Source of the DNA: Chaetomidium leptoderma
Taxonomy: Eukaryota; Ascomycota; Sordariomycetes; Sordariales; Chaetomiaceae
Direction of reading: 5' to 3'
NCBI GenBank assembly: GCA_033296705.1
Contig: MU856910.1
Coordinates: forward strand, 1 to 64,000
DNA length: 64,000 bases
Below the pieces are notes generated by a model. The model had not been told where the DNA came from, did not search any database, and saw only the letters and a list, made by a program, of their open reading frames with translations. The first letter of the stretch is position 1. Every line of letters starts with the position of its first letter. This document shows, piece after piece, positions 1-12,100 of the stretch. The translations under genes and the position numbers were made by a program.

Positions 1-492
1 TGGATGTACCATGATCTTTGGGGTTTTGGGACAGTGGGAGCTAATCCCCGCGGTAGAGACACGCGCTTAGCAACTGAGAGCAACGTGCCACACAACAAAT
101 ACCTGTCTCAAAGCAGCGTCTCCTCAGATCGTATTCAGTACTACCGGTATTCTGTATATGGCTAGTGCGTTTGGCGCCTGACAACATGGGTGCTCAGGGA
201 AGGGCCCACTCTTTCTTTGTTCAGTCTGTCGGCCCGTTTTTTCTCGCCACACCCACAGGCAGTGCAAGGCGGGTGCGAGATGAGGGGTTTTCCGGGCGCC
301 AACACATGCAACGCTCTCCAATCAAGTGACCGAAGTTTCAGGCAATTGAGGAAGCTTGGGAACTTCAGACGCGTAAATCTGATTCGACGGGCTGTGGCCT
401 CACAAACCCAGATTTGCCCAACACAACGTCGTCGAGTCCAACTCACATCTGTGCCGACGCTTCAGACCACGAGCTTTTCCGCTGGCTTTGAC
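1..492. other. Upstream region of the kinase gene
   Basis: No separate gene is supported here. A reading frame continuous with the kinase is open back to an ATG at 280, so the protein may carry 71 extra N-terminal residues that are rich in Arg and Ser and poor in acidic residues, a composition compatible with a mitochondrial presequence. The choice between the ATG at 280 and the one at 493 is unresolved. Confidence 0.4.
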
Positions 493-1939
493 ATGGCGCC
501 TGCCGAGAAGAAAGATAACCCTGCTCCCGTCGTTCCAGCCCAGGAGACGTCACCCAACACGGAGATTGCTCCGCCCACCCCGCGCCGAGATGGGCCGACC
601 GAGACGGTGCCTGACCCGGGTGACATCGAAGAGGGCAGAGGCGCATACCGGCCCGGTGGATTTCACCCTGTTTACATCGGGGATGTGTATGCGGACAAAT
701 ACAAAATCCTGAACAAGATTGGATTTGGTGTCTACTCAACAGTCTGGCTAGTCATGGACCTGACAAAACCGTGAGTCAATCTCTGTCTTAGACCTATATG
801 CGAGTTTCAATATGCTAACCACGTGTACTCCGCGCTGCAGGGATGATGATGAGCACAAATTCCTGGCCTTTAAGGTGCTCAGTGCCGAGTCCTATAGCGA
901 GGACAAGCCCATATTTGAGAGGGAGATCCTCACTCATCTTCGTAATGGAGACCGTCGCCAACTCGGCTACAAGTATATTTGCCACCTCGTCGACGACTTC
1001 GAGCACCAAGGGCCGAACGGAACTCATGTCTGCCTTGTGTTTGAGCTCATGGGAGAGACGATGCGGAGCTTTGGCGCTTGGTTCAAAGAGAGCAGGATCC
1101 CGTACCCGTTTATGCGCAGGTTTACCATCCAACTCCTGGTGGCTCTTGACTTTGCTCACAACCACAATGTCATCCATACAGGTGAGCTTTCTTTGACTGT
1201 TAGTCAGGCTTTGCACTTGAAGGACGCTAATAAGCGCATAGACATTAAACCGGACAATATCTTTGTCAAGTTCCAGGACCGTTCCCTCATCGAGTCAGGT
1301 TACCTCGTCAACGTTCCCATTCCGCAGCAGGATAGAGCCGAAGAGAGGTACACTCCGGTTCAATCCATACCCCTTCGCCGCTATTACTTCGGCGAGGTAG
1401 ATTGTACGCGGGTTGCCGAGTTCGATATCGCCCTAGGCGACTGGGGAGTATCGAGCTGGGCTACGCAGCACCTTACCGAACGTATCCAGCCCGTCGCTCT
1501 CCGAGCCCCCGAGGTTTTGATTGAGGCCCCTTGGGACAAGACTACTGACTGGTGGAACCTGGGTGCTCTACTTCTTGAGCTCTACTGTGCAGTGCGTATG
1601 TTCGACGGAAGAGTTCCGCCCGACGGACATTACGAACTCAAGGAGCACGTAGCTGAGATTGTGGACCTCTTCGGCCCCTTTCCAAAGGCGTTGCTGGAAA
1701 AAGGAAATCAGGATCTTGTTCGGAGTATCTTTGATGACGAAGGAATGCCCAAGGATTTACCTCCGATGGATGGACCGCCCCTAGCATCGGAAGGATTCAT
1801 GCCAGGTCTGACCCAGGAGGCTAGAAATCAGTTTGCCTTATTTCTTAAGGCTATGATGAAGATAAATCCGGCGGAACGGCTCTCAACAGAGGGTCTGTTA
1901 GCGCATCCTTGGGTGGGTGTGCGAGCTCATATCATGTAA
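493..1939 (+). CDS. SRPK-like serine/threonine protein kinase
   Basis: Predicted Ser/Thr kinase of the SRPK-like (SR-protein kinase) group that is expanded in filamentous fungi. Exons are 493-770, 841-1181 and 1242-1939, giving 438 residues. Introns 771-840 and 1182-1241 have GT-AG ends and keep phase. Visible motifs: a Gly-rich loop (GFGVYSTVW), the ATP-site lysine in LAFKVL, a catalytic loop reading HTDIKPDN (the HTD form is typical of SRPKs, replacing HRD), DWG in place of DFG, an APE-type motif (RAPEVL) and TDWWNLG. The catalytic loop is interrupted by intron 2, just after HT. DWG is unusual, but the Mg-binding Asp is kept, so activity is plausible. The start is set at the ATG in front of APAEKKD; an in-frame ATG at 280 is the alternative. 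The substrate is unknown; SR-rich RNA-binding proteins are the family norm. Confidence 0.85.
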
Positions 1940-4900
1940 TTACCATGAGTTGAGATAGATACGGTGCGATTGGCCACTCGAGCAACATTCTTATAGATCT
2001 TCTTGACCCGAAACTTGTTCCCAGCCAGCCAGCCCTCCACCTGGACCTCCATCACACCCCAACAACCACCGAGGGACTCCGCCATTTGCAAGCGCTGCCC
2101 ACCATCCTGGACCCCATCATCACCTAGCCATCCTTTCAACCTACACTACATATTTTCCCAACCCTCTCACTAAAGTAGTTTTAGTACCTCTATCTCTTTC
2201 TTTCGTCCTCACACGGGCTTTTCCTCTCTTGTAGCTTTGCTCGTTATCTTGTTCTTTTTCTTTTCTTTTCTTTTCTTTTCTTTTCTTTTCTTTCCTTTTC
2301 TTTTCTTTTCTTTTCTTTTCTTTTCTTTTCCTTTCTTTTTCTTTTCTTTTCTTTTCTTTTCCTTTCTTTTCCTTTCTTTTCTTTTCCTTTCCTTTCCTTT
2401 CCTTTCCTTTCCTTTCTTTCAGTTTCCTTCAATTTCAACGACGCCTTATCATGTGTTATGCCAGCTCTGACATGGATGAGACGTGACATCGGCATAGAGC
2501 GCCCAAGTCATGAGTGGTTGCCGTTCGCCTCGACGGGGTCTACAAAATTAGACCACAGGGTAACCGGGGGAACCATTTGACCTTTGCCTGCCGGTAGAAA
2601 GCGTGTTGATGGGCAGATATAACTATGAGGGCTAGCCAGTATCTTCTCATCCGGAACTGTGACGCTTCTATGACAAGTTAACATACATGTAGCTGTTGAC
2701 CGGCCGTGAGAATGGAACATTGAAAGATATTTTTATTGATGATGTTGCAATCCGCCTCCTCTATTAGAATCCTCCAGTACCGGTGTCTATTGAACAACAA
2801 TGACTCATGCGACTTGAGGCAGCAAGCGTTTGAGTGTGGTTGCTAGGGCCAGGGTAGAAGCAGGGAATAGGTTCATCAATTACATTTTTAGACCTGACCA
2901 GCAAGATGTGACGTATTAACATGATGTTTGGGTCTGGGGAAGCCACAAGGGCCGAGAGGGGAACGATAAATGCCGTGCCGCTTTCGTCACCTATAATTCC
3001 GTGGCGGAATAATAGCCCTGTACACGATGGCAAGTGGATGGATCGTATTTTCTTCCGGATGGTAACCGGAATGGCAAAAGAACATTCAATGAGACGAAGG
3101 CAGCACTGACTAATGCTCAACTCATTGAGTGTCCTGAGCCCTTGTCCGGTGCACTGCGTGCTATTACACCATCAAAGTTGGGGACCGACCGTGGACCCCA
3201 TTCGCCTTCCTTGGCAGTTTGGTGCAGGGACCGTTGCAATGGGAGTATTGCCAAATCAGAATGGCATTCGTTTAATAATCATCTCGACTCCCATCCTCTG
3301 GGTCGCGGCGAGCGGTATTCCCACGCTGCGGCACACTCGGGTGACATTTTCATTAATTTTCATAGATGAGTGTGCCGTGCGGAGTCGAGGCACACTTTCT
3401 TCTAGCTGGGTGAGTTGTCACATTTCCAAGCTTCGTGTTCTCTTCCTTCTTTCCCGCCTTCGGGTGGGAACGGTGGCCGCCTGTCAGCAACGCAGTGCGT
3501 AATGACATCAAATTGACGGTAGTCTGAGCCCGCTTGACTTTGGACCGGATCAGAATTTTCTCTTCCCGCCACAGACCCAAGACTCTCAATGTAACGTCGG
3601 GGTGGGAGACAAGCCTGGACCGAATCTGACAGATATTGGACCCCGCCCAAGGTGAGTGATCGAGATCGGAACGTTGGAGGCACCAGAAAAAGCCGTCAGG
3701 CACGGGAGCCATCTCTTTGGCCACCGCCATGCGCCAATGCAACCGAGAAAATGTCTTCAGCCCAGAGAAGCCGAGGGCCGCGAAGGGGCCGTCCCGAGAA
3801 TGCCGGCGTGGCAGGGTCAGCGAATCCGGTTCCAGGGCGCCCCTCCTTGACAGCGGACTAATGCAAGGAACGAAAAGTGATCTTGGACCGGAGTGGGAAC
3901 GATGGCACGCACGTCTTTCCTGACCGGTCACCACATGGCAGCATGTCAACGGTCCCTCGGTAGGCGAGCCGCTAGTCAAGAATAGGCGGCGGTTCATTTG
4001 TTCTGCAGACAGTCGACATGTGCTCATGGCTCCGATTCGGGCGCGGGTCTGGCGAAGGGGGCCAACGTCAGCCGCCTCGAAGGAGGTTCTTCCCCTCATT
4101 GCAGGGTTGGGCGACCACCCGGCTCTCCGACGGTGTTACTCGCTGGAGCAGCTGTAGCTGTATCACCGAACCTGGATAACCTGTAGACCATCACACGGTT
4201 TGTCTGTCCCTCGGACCGGATCGGCAGCCCAATGTATGTACATACTTGGGCGCCTATCGCTGCTATCCAACTTCTGTGTGGAAGTGATGACCCCCGCGCC
4301 GGGGAGCGCGACGTGGCTAACGTTGGAGACGTCGTGAGCTGGCCATCTCGCGAGGGCAACACATGACATGTTTGACAGTTCACCCCCCACGGGGATGGGA
4401 AGGATGGGTCAGGTATTCTCGCGCTGTCAATGGCGAAATGTTTCTCAGGCCGAGGAACACTCATTGCCCATCGCGGCGCCAACCCACCAAGCGGTTCTGG
4501 ACGGCTCGGAGTCAGACCATCAGTTCCAGGTTGATAGGCAGTGCCTGCATGTTCCTGCAACGCTTTGTAAGCTTCTTCAAGTCGAGACGGGCTCGGGGAC
4601 GGGCCACAGCAATTTGCTCGTGACGCGACACGACATCATGCCAGCTTCGTCCCATTTTCAGAAGCCCTGCGTCTGGCGAATGAAGCCGGTGCCGACTGCA
4701 GACATCGCCGGAGTATCACGTTGGGGGCCGTGCAATGCTCATCATCACGGCCCTCGGTTGCGCTCTGAAGCCTCGAGTCCGGCTGTGGCCGAGAAGGTTC
4801 ACGTTCAGCAGCCGTGACCCAATGACAAAGGGCGCCGTCGCGGACTGGGTGTGATAGCGGGTACGGATACAACCCAGCAAACCCAACATGACCTTGGTGC

Positions 4901-7391
4901 GCGAGGTGGGTTGGACGACGCTGGTGTGTGTGGCGTGTGTGCGGGTGAGGAGCATTGAACACGAAGCAACTCGAGAACTTGATGGGGCCGGATCTCGATC
5001 GAACCACACCACCTCGCGAGTTGCCCGAGATGCGAGCAACTGAGGGGTCGCGGAAGCCGGGAAGACTTCGCGAAACACGCTTGTGCAAGGTACGCGAGAC
5101 ACTCGACAAATCAGGGACGGCAAAGATAGATGAACTGCCATCCAGTTGAAGAGGCTGCAATAGGCAGGGTGGGGGGGCTCGACGGTGCAAGCAATCCATG
5201 CTGACAGAGACGAGTGCCAGTGAGAGAGGTTGGTAAGTTTCGGCTCAGGCTCTCAGGCTCACGGACACGGGCTGTCTTGGAGGAGAGTGGGCCTCTGAGC
5301 TGTCAGGGCGGGGAAAGGATGGATGGGAGACGCCAGCGGGTTTTTGGGAGCCGACAAGCGAGTGCCTGAGGATTCTGCTTCCAAATTCGGCGGGGCAGCA
5401 CCCGACCTCACCTGCGGTGGCAGGGCAGCGCGATGTTTTTCCGAGCCTTTTTCCCCGTCTTCTGTCGCAACTGGAAGGCGCTGCCCGGGACGGCTGACTG
5501 AGGGTTCTGTTGGGCCGGCTTCTTCCTTCCTTCTCCCGCGCATGCCCCACCTCTGGTGCCAGCCTCCAAGATTTTGTGCGTCATCGCGTGCCCTCTTCGC
5601 GTCCTTCGATGTGGTTCCACAGAAAGCCGAGCCGATTGTACACAAACACAGAACAGAAAGAGCCTCATAGCGAGGCTCCGAGGCCGGTTGGTTTTGCGGA
5701 GAGAGCGGCACGAAGGAGGAGCCCAGGGATCGAAGGAGCTCACCTGGGTCTCCCCATGCTCGATTTAATCCTGGGGAGTCTGGGAGTGTCCAGGAGCCAC
5801 GGTTCAAGTCCAGAATCGCGAATGCGCAATTCGCCCGATCTCGATTGGCCAATGCGAGAAACGGTGGCAGCGATGCGACCGCAGAGACTTCTTTCTGGCT
5901 GACTTTTCTGGCGACGTGCACGGGCCAATTCATGGGTTTTGGCTGACCGCCACCGCTGCTCGAACCAGAAGCCGCGAAGTCCTCCAGGTTGGGTTGGGAC
6001 CGAAATGGCTCCACCACACAGGTCCGGGCGAGAAAGCTAGCCCACCGCTTTCTGGGGCCAACCCGCTGCTCACACACGAGACATAGCAGCGGCCGGGGCT
6101 CGAGGCCAGAGATAGGCGATATATTCCAGGTTGACGGCGACGAGCCATTCATGCTCCATGCTGCTCCTGCACCCTAACAAATCCCCCATTTTCCAGTCCG
6201 CACGAGTTAATTCGTCCGCCCCCCCGCAAGCCACGCCCGTCATCACGAACATCGCCAACGGTCGCTTCACGTGGTCAACCAACTGTTCGGCTCTCCAAGC
6301 ATCGCCGCCATTGGTCCACCCGCGCGCCACACTGTTGCCCAACCGGTTCGCGGCGCAGTTTCCCGGTCAGGCCAGCCATTGCCTCGACGGATTTGATTGG
6401 GTGCTGGAAGCTCCGGCTCCGGCGTCCCAGATTCCCCAGCAAGGCCAGAAGCAGGCCTCTGCCCCCCGAGGCCAACCAGGAGCGAGCCCGCTGAGAGCCC
6501 GCCATCCTCTGGGCCTCCCTCTGTCAACCCCACGCCGACCGCGTCGCAGCAGACTGTGCCCGATTTACACGTGGTGCCAGTGGCAGCACCACTGAGACTT
6601 GGTGCGCCCGTCTTCGACCGCCCACGTACACTGCAATCCAATGCACCCATTGTGTCGTGCCCTCTGACAGACGACCTACCCCCAAGACCCCCCCCTCCCC
6701 CCAAGAAGACGCAACATCACCAAATCGACGACCCAGCTGGCCGCCCGCCGCCTGACCTCGCAGCCTGGAGATCCGGACAAGGCTCATTCGTCGAGCAAGA
6801 TCCTGCGAGACACAAAGTGCCGGCAACCCAAGACACGGGGGTTGATGAAGGAGTATTCACTCGTGCGACTCACATCCTGAGCGAGGACGCAGCGACGTGA
6901 CAGAAGCCGGCTCACATAAGAGAAGCATCGAATCTCGAAGCAGAGAGCTCGGAGTTGTCCTGTTCTGCATTCGACAGCATTCTGCTTCTACCACCAAAAG
7001 GCTCCTGGCCAACTTCGTCATCCTTGCGGATCGCCCGCTCGACCCGGACAAGCTCCCCAAGGACCCCAACTGCCGCCCCCGCCAGGTGCAGGGCTTGCCG
7101 CCACCATCTGGACCAGGCTGGGCTTCCTAGCGGCCCCGCAGAACTTTTACCAATACACACTGCGCCGGGAACCCAATTCACCCACCCCTGTCGGTGCCAC
7201 ACCACTTCAGTGATCGCGTTGGAAGTGGGCTAGCTCCTCCCATTGCTGGTGTCCGACCCCAACAACAAATTGTCCGCCCCTCCACCTCCATCCTCGTCCC
7301 CAGTTTCTCTTCCAGCGAGCACCGTTGAATCTGCAACATATAACCCATTTAGCAAGCTCACCGCCGCGTCACTGATGCTTGCAACCCTCCC
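1940..7391. other. Long intergenic region
   Basis: About 5.4 kb without a supported gene. It contains a pyrimidine microsatellite near 2252-2420 and a copy of the palindromic GTATGTACATAC motif at 4234. From about 5.1 kb on the DNA is GC-rich and proline/arginine-coding in many overlapping frames on both strands, none with recognisable domains. The part next to 7391 is probably promoter and 5' leader of the gene starting at 7392. Confidence 0.5.
2252..2420. repeat. Pyrimidine microsatellite, (TTTTC)n and (CCTTT)n
   Basis: About 170 bases made almost only of C and T on the plus strand, mostly TTTTC units that shift into CCTTT units at the right end. It lies about 300 bases downstream of the kinase stop codon. 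Reading frames through it encode only F/L/S-rich or K/E/R-rich low-complexity peptides and are not taken as genes. Confidence 0.95.
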
Positions 7392-9083
7392 ATGTCGTCT
7401 GGATTGAAACCATTGCTGCTTCCGCGGCTCGTGGAAGAGAGGAGGAAACTGGAACAGCAGGACACCGACGGCGAACAGACTTCCTCGTGCTACGCCTACG
7501 ACTCGTCCTCGTCCGACCTTGCTTCACCATCGCCCATCGCCTCGACCTTCTCGCGCACCAATCACTTGAGGTTATCGGGCTCGTCCTCATCACTCGAACT
7601 CACATCGTCGCCATGCACCGACAGCCCGGCGTCACCCACACAATCGCTGCACGCGAGCAGACCCAGCAAATCACAACTACCAGACGTTCTGGAAGAACCA
7701 TCAGAGCGGGAAGAGGAGGAACCCCCCGCGACCCCGCCCAAGCACAGCGACCGCGAATTCGGATTTCATGACTACTGCTTGTGTAGGTGGTCCAGCCGTC
7801 ACACTTATCCTGATTCCGTTGCTGACCTGAAACTAGGTGATGTTCCGTGCTCTCACAATGGCGACACCATGCAAAGCAGGGCCGCCATGTATCCGTACAT
7901 GGCGCCGGACTGGGACTACGACCTCGGCTTTCTCAGTGACGGCGACTTCAACGCAAGCCCAAGGCAAAAAAAGAGACGTCATGGATCCGATGCCGGGTTT
8001 TCGAGCTGGAGCACGAGACTGGGGTCGCGACTACCGAGCTTGCCTCGCTGGCGATCGTCATCCGCATCTAGGAGCCACGATCTGACGTTCTCTCCTGCGT
8101 CCGACCCTTCTCTAGCGGACCCGCGCCCGAGCTTCTCTCTCGCCGCCTCGAGCAGATGCTCGTCAATGTCGGGGCCAATGCAGGGCCCTTCGGACCACGC
8201 ACAGGACTCCGTGCCGGCTACGCCTGCCCTGTCATTCTATGAGAGCTCCGAAAGTGTCGTTCTACCGTCAGCGCTGGACAACATGCCGGCGACCTTGGGC
8301 AGGAGGGTAGAGCGCGACCGCGCGATGGCGACGACTCCCCTTTTGCCGCCCCTCTTGATCGACACCGTTGCCAGCCATACCCGACCTCCTTCTCTCCAGG
8401 CATCGCCGTTACAGTCTCCCTCCATGATTCCATCCCCGCCCCCCGAACTGTCGGCAGTGAAGCCCTACCCAACACCACCCCTCAGCAGCAAGCCCTCCGT
8501 CTCTTCCCTCCGCCGGGGAACCATCTCGAGCACGTTCAGCGACGCCCCGTCCCCGGTCCCTTGTTTTTTCGACCACCATGACTCATGGTCCGACCGCCTG
8601 GGCCATGCGAATTTCACCGTCGAGCCGAGGCCCTATTCGCCCGAGATTGCCGATCTCGCAACCCTCCAGACCTTGCGCGCCGACTGGAACCTCGCCAGGA
8701 CCAATTACGCCAAGCACCTCGTGCGCACAGGCGAACACTACGGCTCCACCTCCAAGACGTATGCGTTGACGGAAGCAAAATGGGCCGAGATCGAGCTCGA
8801 GTGGGAGCGGAGCGAGGACGACCTTGTCGAGCGGCTGGGCCAACGGTGGAAGGACGACCCCGCGGTAGCCTCGCAACTGCGGCGCACGGCCGAGGAGAAA
8901 CTGTCGCCGTCGATTCCGCGGATGCTTAGCGACGACGGCAAATTCCCCGAACTTGGCGACGTCGAGATTATCGGACCCATGGTGCGGGAGGCGACCATGA
9001 TCCGCGAGGGCCAGGACGACAGACGAAATAGCGCCTCGGTCTGGCTCAAGAACCTCGCTGGGAAGGTCGGTCTACGGAAATAA
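7392..9083 (+). CDS. Ser/Pro-rich conserved fungal protein of unknown function
   Basis: The frame is open over 563 codons from the ATG at 7392. A probable 54-nt intron at 7783-7836 (GTAGGT donor, CTGAC branch site, AACTAG acceptor) is a multiple of three and stop-free; removing it gives 545 residues and joins the text as DYCLCDVP. The first two thirds are rich in Ser, Pro and Thr, likely disordered, with basic KKRRH near residue 200 of the unspliced frame as a possible nuclear signal. The C-terminal part, from about LRADWNLARTNY to WERSEDDLVERLG, is charged, predicted helical and looks like the conserved core. No catalytic motif, signal peptide or membrane segment is visible. I do not recognise a function. 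Coding bias, length and the compact conserved-looking end support a real gene. Confidence 0.7.
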   Translation: MSSGLKPLLLPRLVEERRKLEQQDTDGEQTSSCYAYDSSSSDLASPSPIASTFSRTNHLRLSGSSSSLELTSSPCTDSPASPTQSLHASRPSKSQLPDVLEEPSEREEEEPPATPPKHSDREFGFHDYCLCRWSSRHTYPDSVADLKLGDVPCSHNGDTMQSRAAMYPYMAPDWDYDLGFLSDGDFNASPRQKKRRHGSDAGFSSWSTRLGSRLPSLPRWRSSSASRSHDLTFSPASDPSLADPRPSFSLAASSRCSSMSGPMQGPSDHAQDSVPATPALSFYESSESVVLPSALDNMPATLGRRVERDRAMATTPLLPPLLIDTVASHTRPPSLQASPLQSPSMIPSPPPELSAVKPYPTPPLSSKPSVSSLRRGTISSTFSDAPSPVPCFFDHHDSWSDRLGHANFTVEPRPYSPEIADLATLQTLRADWNLARTNYAKHLVRTGEHYGSTSKTYALTEAKWAEIELEWERSEDDLVERLGQRWKDDPAVASQLRRTAEEKLSPSIPRMLSDDGKFPELGDVEIIGPMVREATMIREGQDDRRNSASVWLKNLAGKVGLRK

Positions 9084-12000
9084 TGCGGTTTCACGCACCC
9101 AAGCAACGCACTCCTTTTACTGCGACGACGAAACGATCCTTACGCGACCGACTTACATAGACACACACCCTCCCGATTTAATGAGGGGGACGGGATCACG
9201 AATGCCTTCGCCCCCTTGTTCTTTTCTATTCTTTGCTTTCCCTTTTTTTGCATCTCAATCAAGATACCCCATCGGTTGCCGTCATTCCTTTTTTTGCTGG
9301 ATGAGCGATTGTGATATCTCCGTTCCATGCGTTTGCGTAACCGGTTTTATTTTGCGGCCATACCCGGCGAGGCAGCTTTCTGCTGTGCTTGTTGTTTGAT
9401 GTTCTCTTGTCCTAACCTTAATACTGTGCCCTGTGCAAAAAGCAAGCTCAAAATTGTGTGTATTGGTTGGTCTGGTCTGGCGAAGGCATCTACGCGGTCA
9501 GGCAAAATGTAAAATCTTTGAGTGTGGGCTCGCAATAGACGGAACGCGGAGTTCAAATGCCACGATATTCTGTCGGAGACTTGACTCAAACAGGTTTCAT
9601 TTCCCGGTTGCTTGTAACTGCTGAATGTGTTTTTTAAGCCGCGGTTGCGGGGAAGAGGGGGGACAAAGCAATGATGCCGTGACCATCGCCTGTTGTGCGT
9701 CCCGGTCAAATGCGAGGTCAAGCTTTCGTCGTCTGGGGTTGTATGGAGACGCAGACAGGCCGCGGGTGGAGGGCAGAGGGTTACGAATATGCTGTATGAC
9801 ACCTCACGATGCCGCGCCGCGCTTCCCTGACGGATACCGCAGTCGCCGTCTGTGTATGTGCAGACAAACAGGCAGATGGGTGTCTTGCTTGCCAAGATGC
9901 GGGGTTTGGTGTAATCCGGAGTGAAGATATAAACGGGAGGCTAGAAGCACAGCCGAACGGGTCTTAATGGCAGGTGTGCAAGTTCTACCTCAATGCCCGA
10001 AACCTGAGACATTTCCCCTCGCTGGCTTGATCTCGCAATAAGACAAGAGCCACAGCTGAGACAAGTCCCCTCTCCCCTCCCTCTTCCTTCTTCGCTCGCA
10101 TAGTAACATGCATCTCCTTCCCACCGCCGGTGGCTGCTGGCAGATAAAACACGTGGCGTCCAACAGGGGCTTGTTCCGCCTGCGCACGATGGCCGGGTGG
10201 CGGCAGGGCCTGTTTCGTGTTTCCTTGCTTTTTGCCTTGGAGTTGGGCGCGAGGGAGGAGACGCGCTGATAGGTAATGTAGGTTGTGGGTTGTCAGTGCG
10301 CGATGTAATAGGGCTGCTGGGGATTAAAAATAGATGGCAAGTTGCGGTTGCTTGAGATGGTACGTACTATGTACAAGTGAACGGTGTTATCGTTTACAAG
10401 TATGCTGTGTCCAAGGCCAGCCCTAACTAAACATCCCATAGCAGATCACATTGTCCAATCAACGTGAAGGTCTCCGTTTACATTTGATATCTACAGCTCT
10501 CATTCTCACTAGAGCTAGCTACCTACCTAGGTAGTTGAACCCCTATCCAGGTCAACAATAAACTTCCAGGTTGTCAGCCCGCTGTCTCGACCCTTGTGAA
10601 ACCGAATCGGAATCCCCAACGCGAAAGATGCCGAGATGGTGCTACTCCGATAGAAGATGGTACCCGCGATGGAGCGGTACACAGCATGCCCTGTGTGCCT
10701 CCTCCGACCTGCAACCAAGTAATATGATAGCTGCGGCAGGGTGCGTGGCACAAGCCAAGGAGAGATCTTGATGGGAATCCACAGCATCGGAAACGACGTA
10801 CATTGTTGGCTCGGTCCCTAGCCACGATGCGTCAGTGACTCACTTTGGCCATGCAGTGGCAGCGCTGTCAAGATGATGTCGGCGGGTTTGAACAAAATCA
10901 CTGGTGTTGGAGAAGCCCAGATAAACAAAAGCAATGTTTCCCTGCGTCCAAGTTGTGTGACTGAATGAGAAGATATCAACGAGCCAAGTATCATGGTTCC
11001 CATGTGCTACCACGGGAAGATCGTGTTGCTGTGTACAAGCAAGAGACCGGGGAAAAGAGCCAAGAGATGACGCAACCTCTACCCTCCCTGTCAGACGATG
11101 ACAGCTGTGATCCGGTCCAGTCGGGGACCCGACAACGCTGGCCAATCTGGGGAGCAGGTGGGCCATGTACGCTTCCGTGTTTCGGAACACACCCAGAATC
11201 AGCACAGCACGTACTGCTCCAACTCGGAGGCCGGACTGGTGTGAGCTTTTGTCACGTAGTCTAAGGTGTAGACTTGCCTGGGGTGGACAACGTGTCTCTT
11301 TGTCCCTGTGCGGACATCTGCTTCCGACGGACAGTCTGAGCTTGCGGCCGGCTGTGGCTTTGCTTGGTAATCGTGTGACTGGCCGGGGTTGGGAGGTGTT
11401 ACCAGGGCAGTGGTATACCTAGGCCTAGATAGCATGCAATGTATGTCCTCGTGCACTTGCCCCTGACGGCGAGCCTCCCGAGTCTCGACTTGCAAGGAAG
11501 CCGAATGAAAGCAAAGTTAACCTATTAAAGGCATTGGATAGAGGGCTGAATCAAGATTATATCTTTGGGGCATTGATTTACATATTTCGTAGCAGTGGTT
11601 GGTCAATGCGGATGTGCTCTAGGACCGGTCCCGGCTGGCAAAACGCTAATTCACAACTTGAGACAGCATGGAACTCTATTCCTCGTTAGGCGTGGTTAAA
11701 GGTCTAGCAACCGCAACTCGAATCAATCGAGTGCGATGTAATAACGTACTTAATTTAGACAGCTGCTTGCGGTAATAATACAACCGGATTCGCCAGCGTA
11801 CTGCTTCCAGAATGCTGGACACTCATCTTCCCGCTCTCACACAATGCTGTTTTAGGATGCGAGGACAATGACTAGAGGAACCACCACAAGCGATGAGATC
11901 ATGATGAATCTCATGACGAATCGGCCCGCAAGGAAAACAAAGCAACGAGCGGTAGATTATAAGCAGGTCCATCCAAGCCCACCGCCAGTGACTTTTCCCC

Positions 12001-12100
12001 AACACCTCAGTCGGTATCTTGAAGAGCGCACTCCCTTACCACCCACCCCCTATTCGAAACTTCGCAAAACACAACACGGTTCGCTATCGCAACAGTCACC
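9084..12100. other. Intergenic region
   Basis: Three kilobases with no supported gene. The only structures noted are a CCTACCTAGGTAG-type palindrome near 10520 and scattered TACGTAC/TGTACA words. The last 100-200 bases should hold the promoter of the MARVEL-like gene. Confidence 0.5.

Noticed and set aside
190..492. N-terminal extension of the kinase beginning at position 190
   Set aside because: The codon at 190 is GTG, not ATG; the first usable ATG in that frame is at 280, and the one at 493 starts more typical text.
2237..2495. Long frames through the TTTTC tract on both strands
   Set aside because: They encode only F/L/S or K/E/R repeats created by the microsatellite; no start context or conserved sequence.
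3353..4099. 248-codon minus-strand frame in the large intergenic region
   Set aside because: Mixed basic, Ser/Arg-rich composition without domains, overlapped by equally long frames on the other strand, and no supporting splice or start signals.
5805..5830. GGTTCAAGTCC, a box B-like tRNA promoter match
   Set aside because: Flanking bases do not form a T-stem and no box A lies at a suitable distance upstream.
5259..6152. 297-codon minus-strand frame
   Set aside because: GC-rich DNA gives long chance frames on both strands here; the text has no motif, signal or membrane segment.
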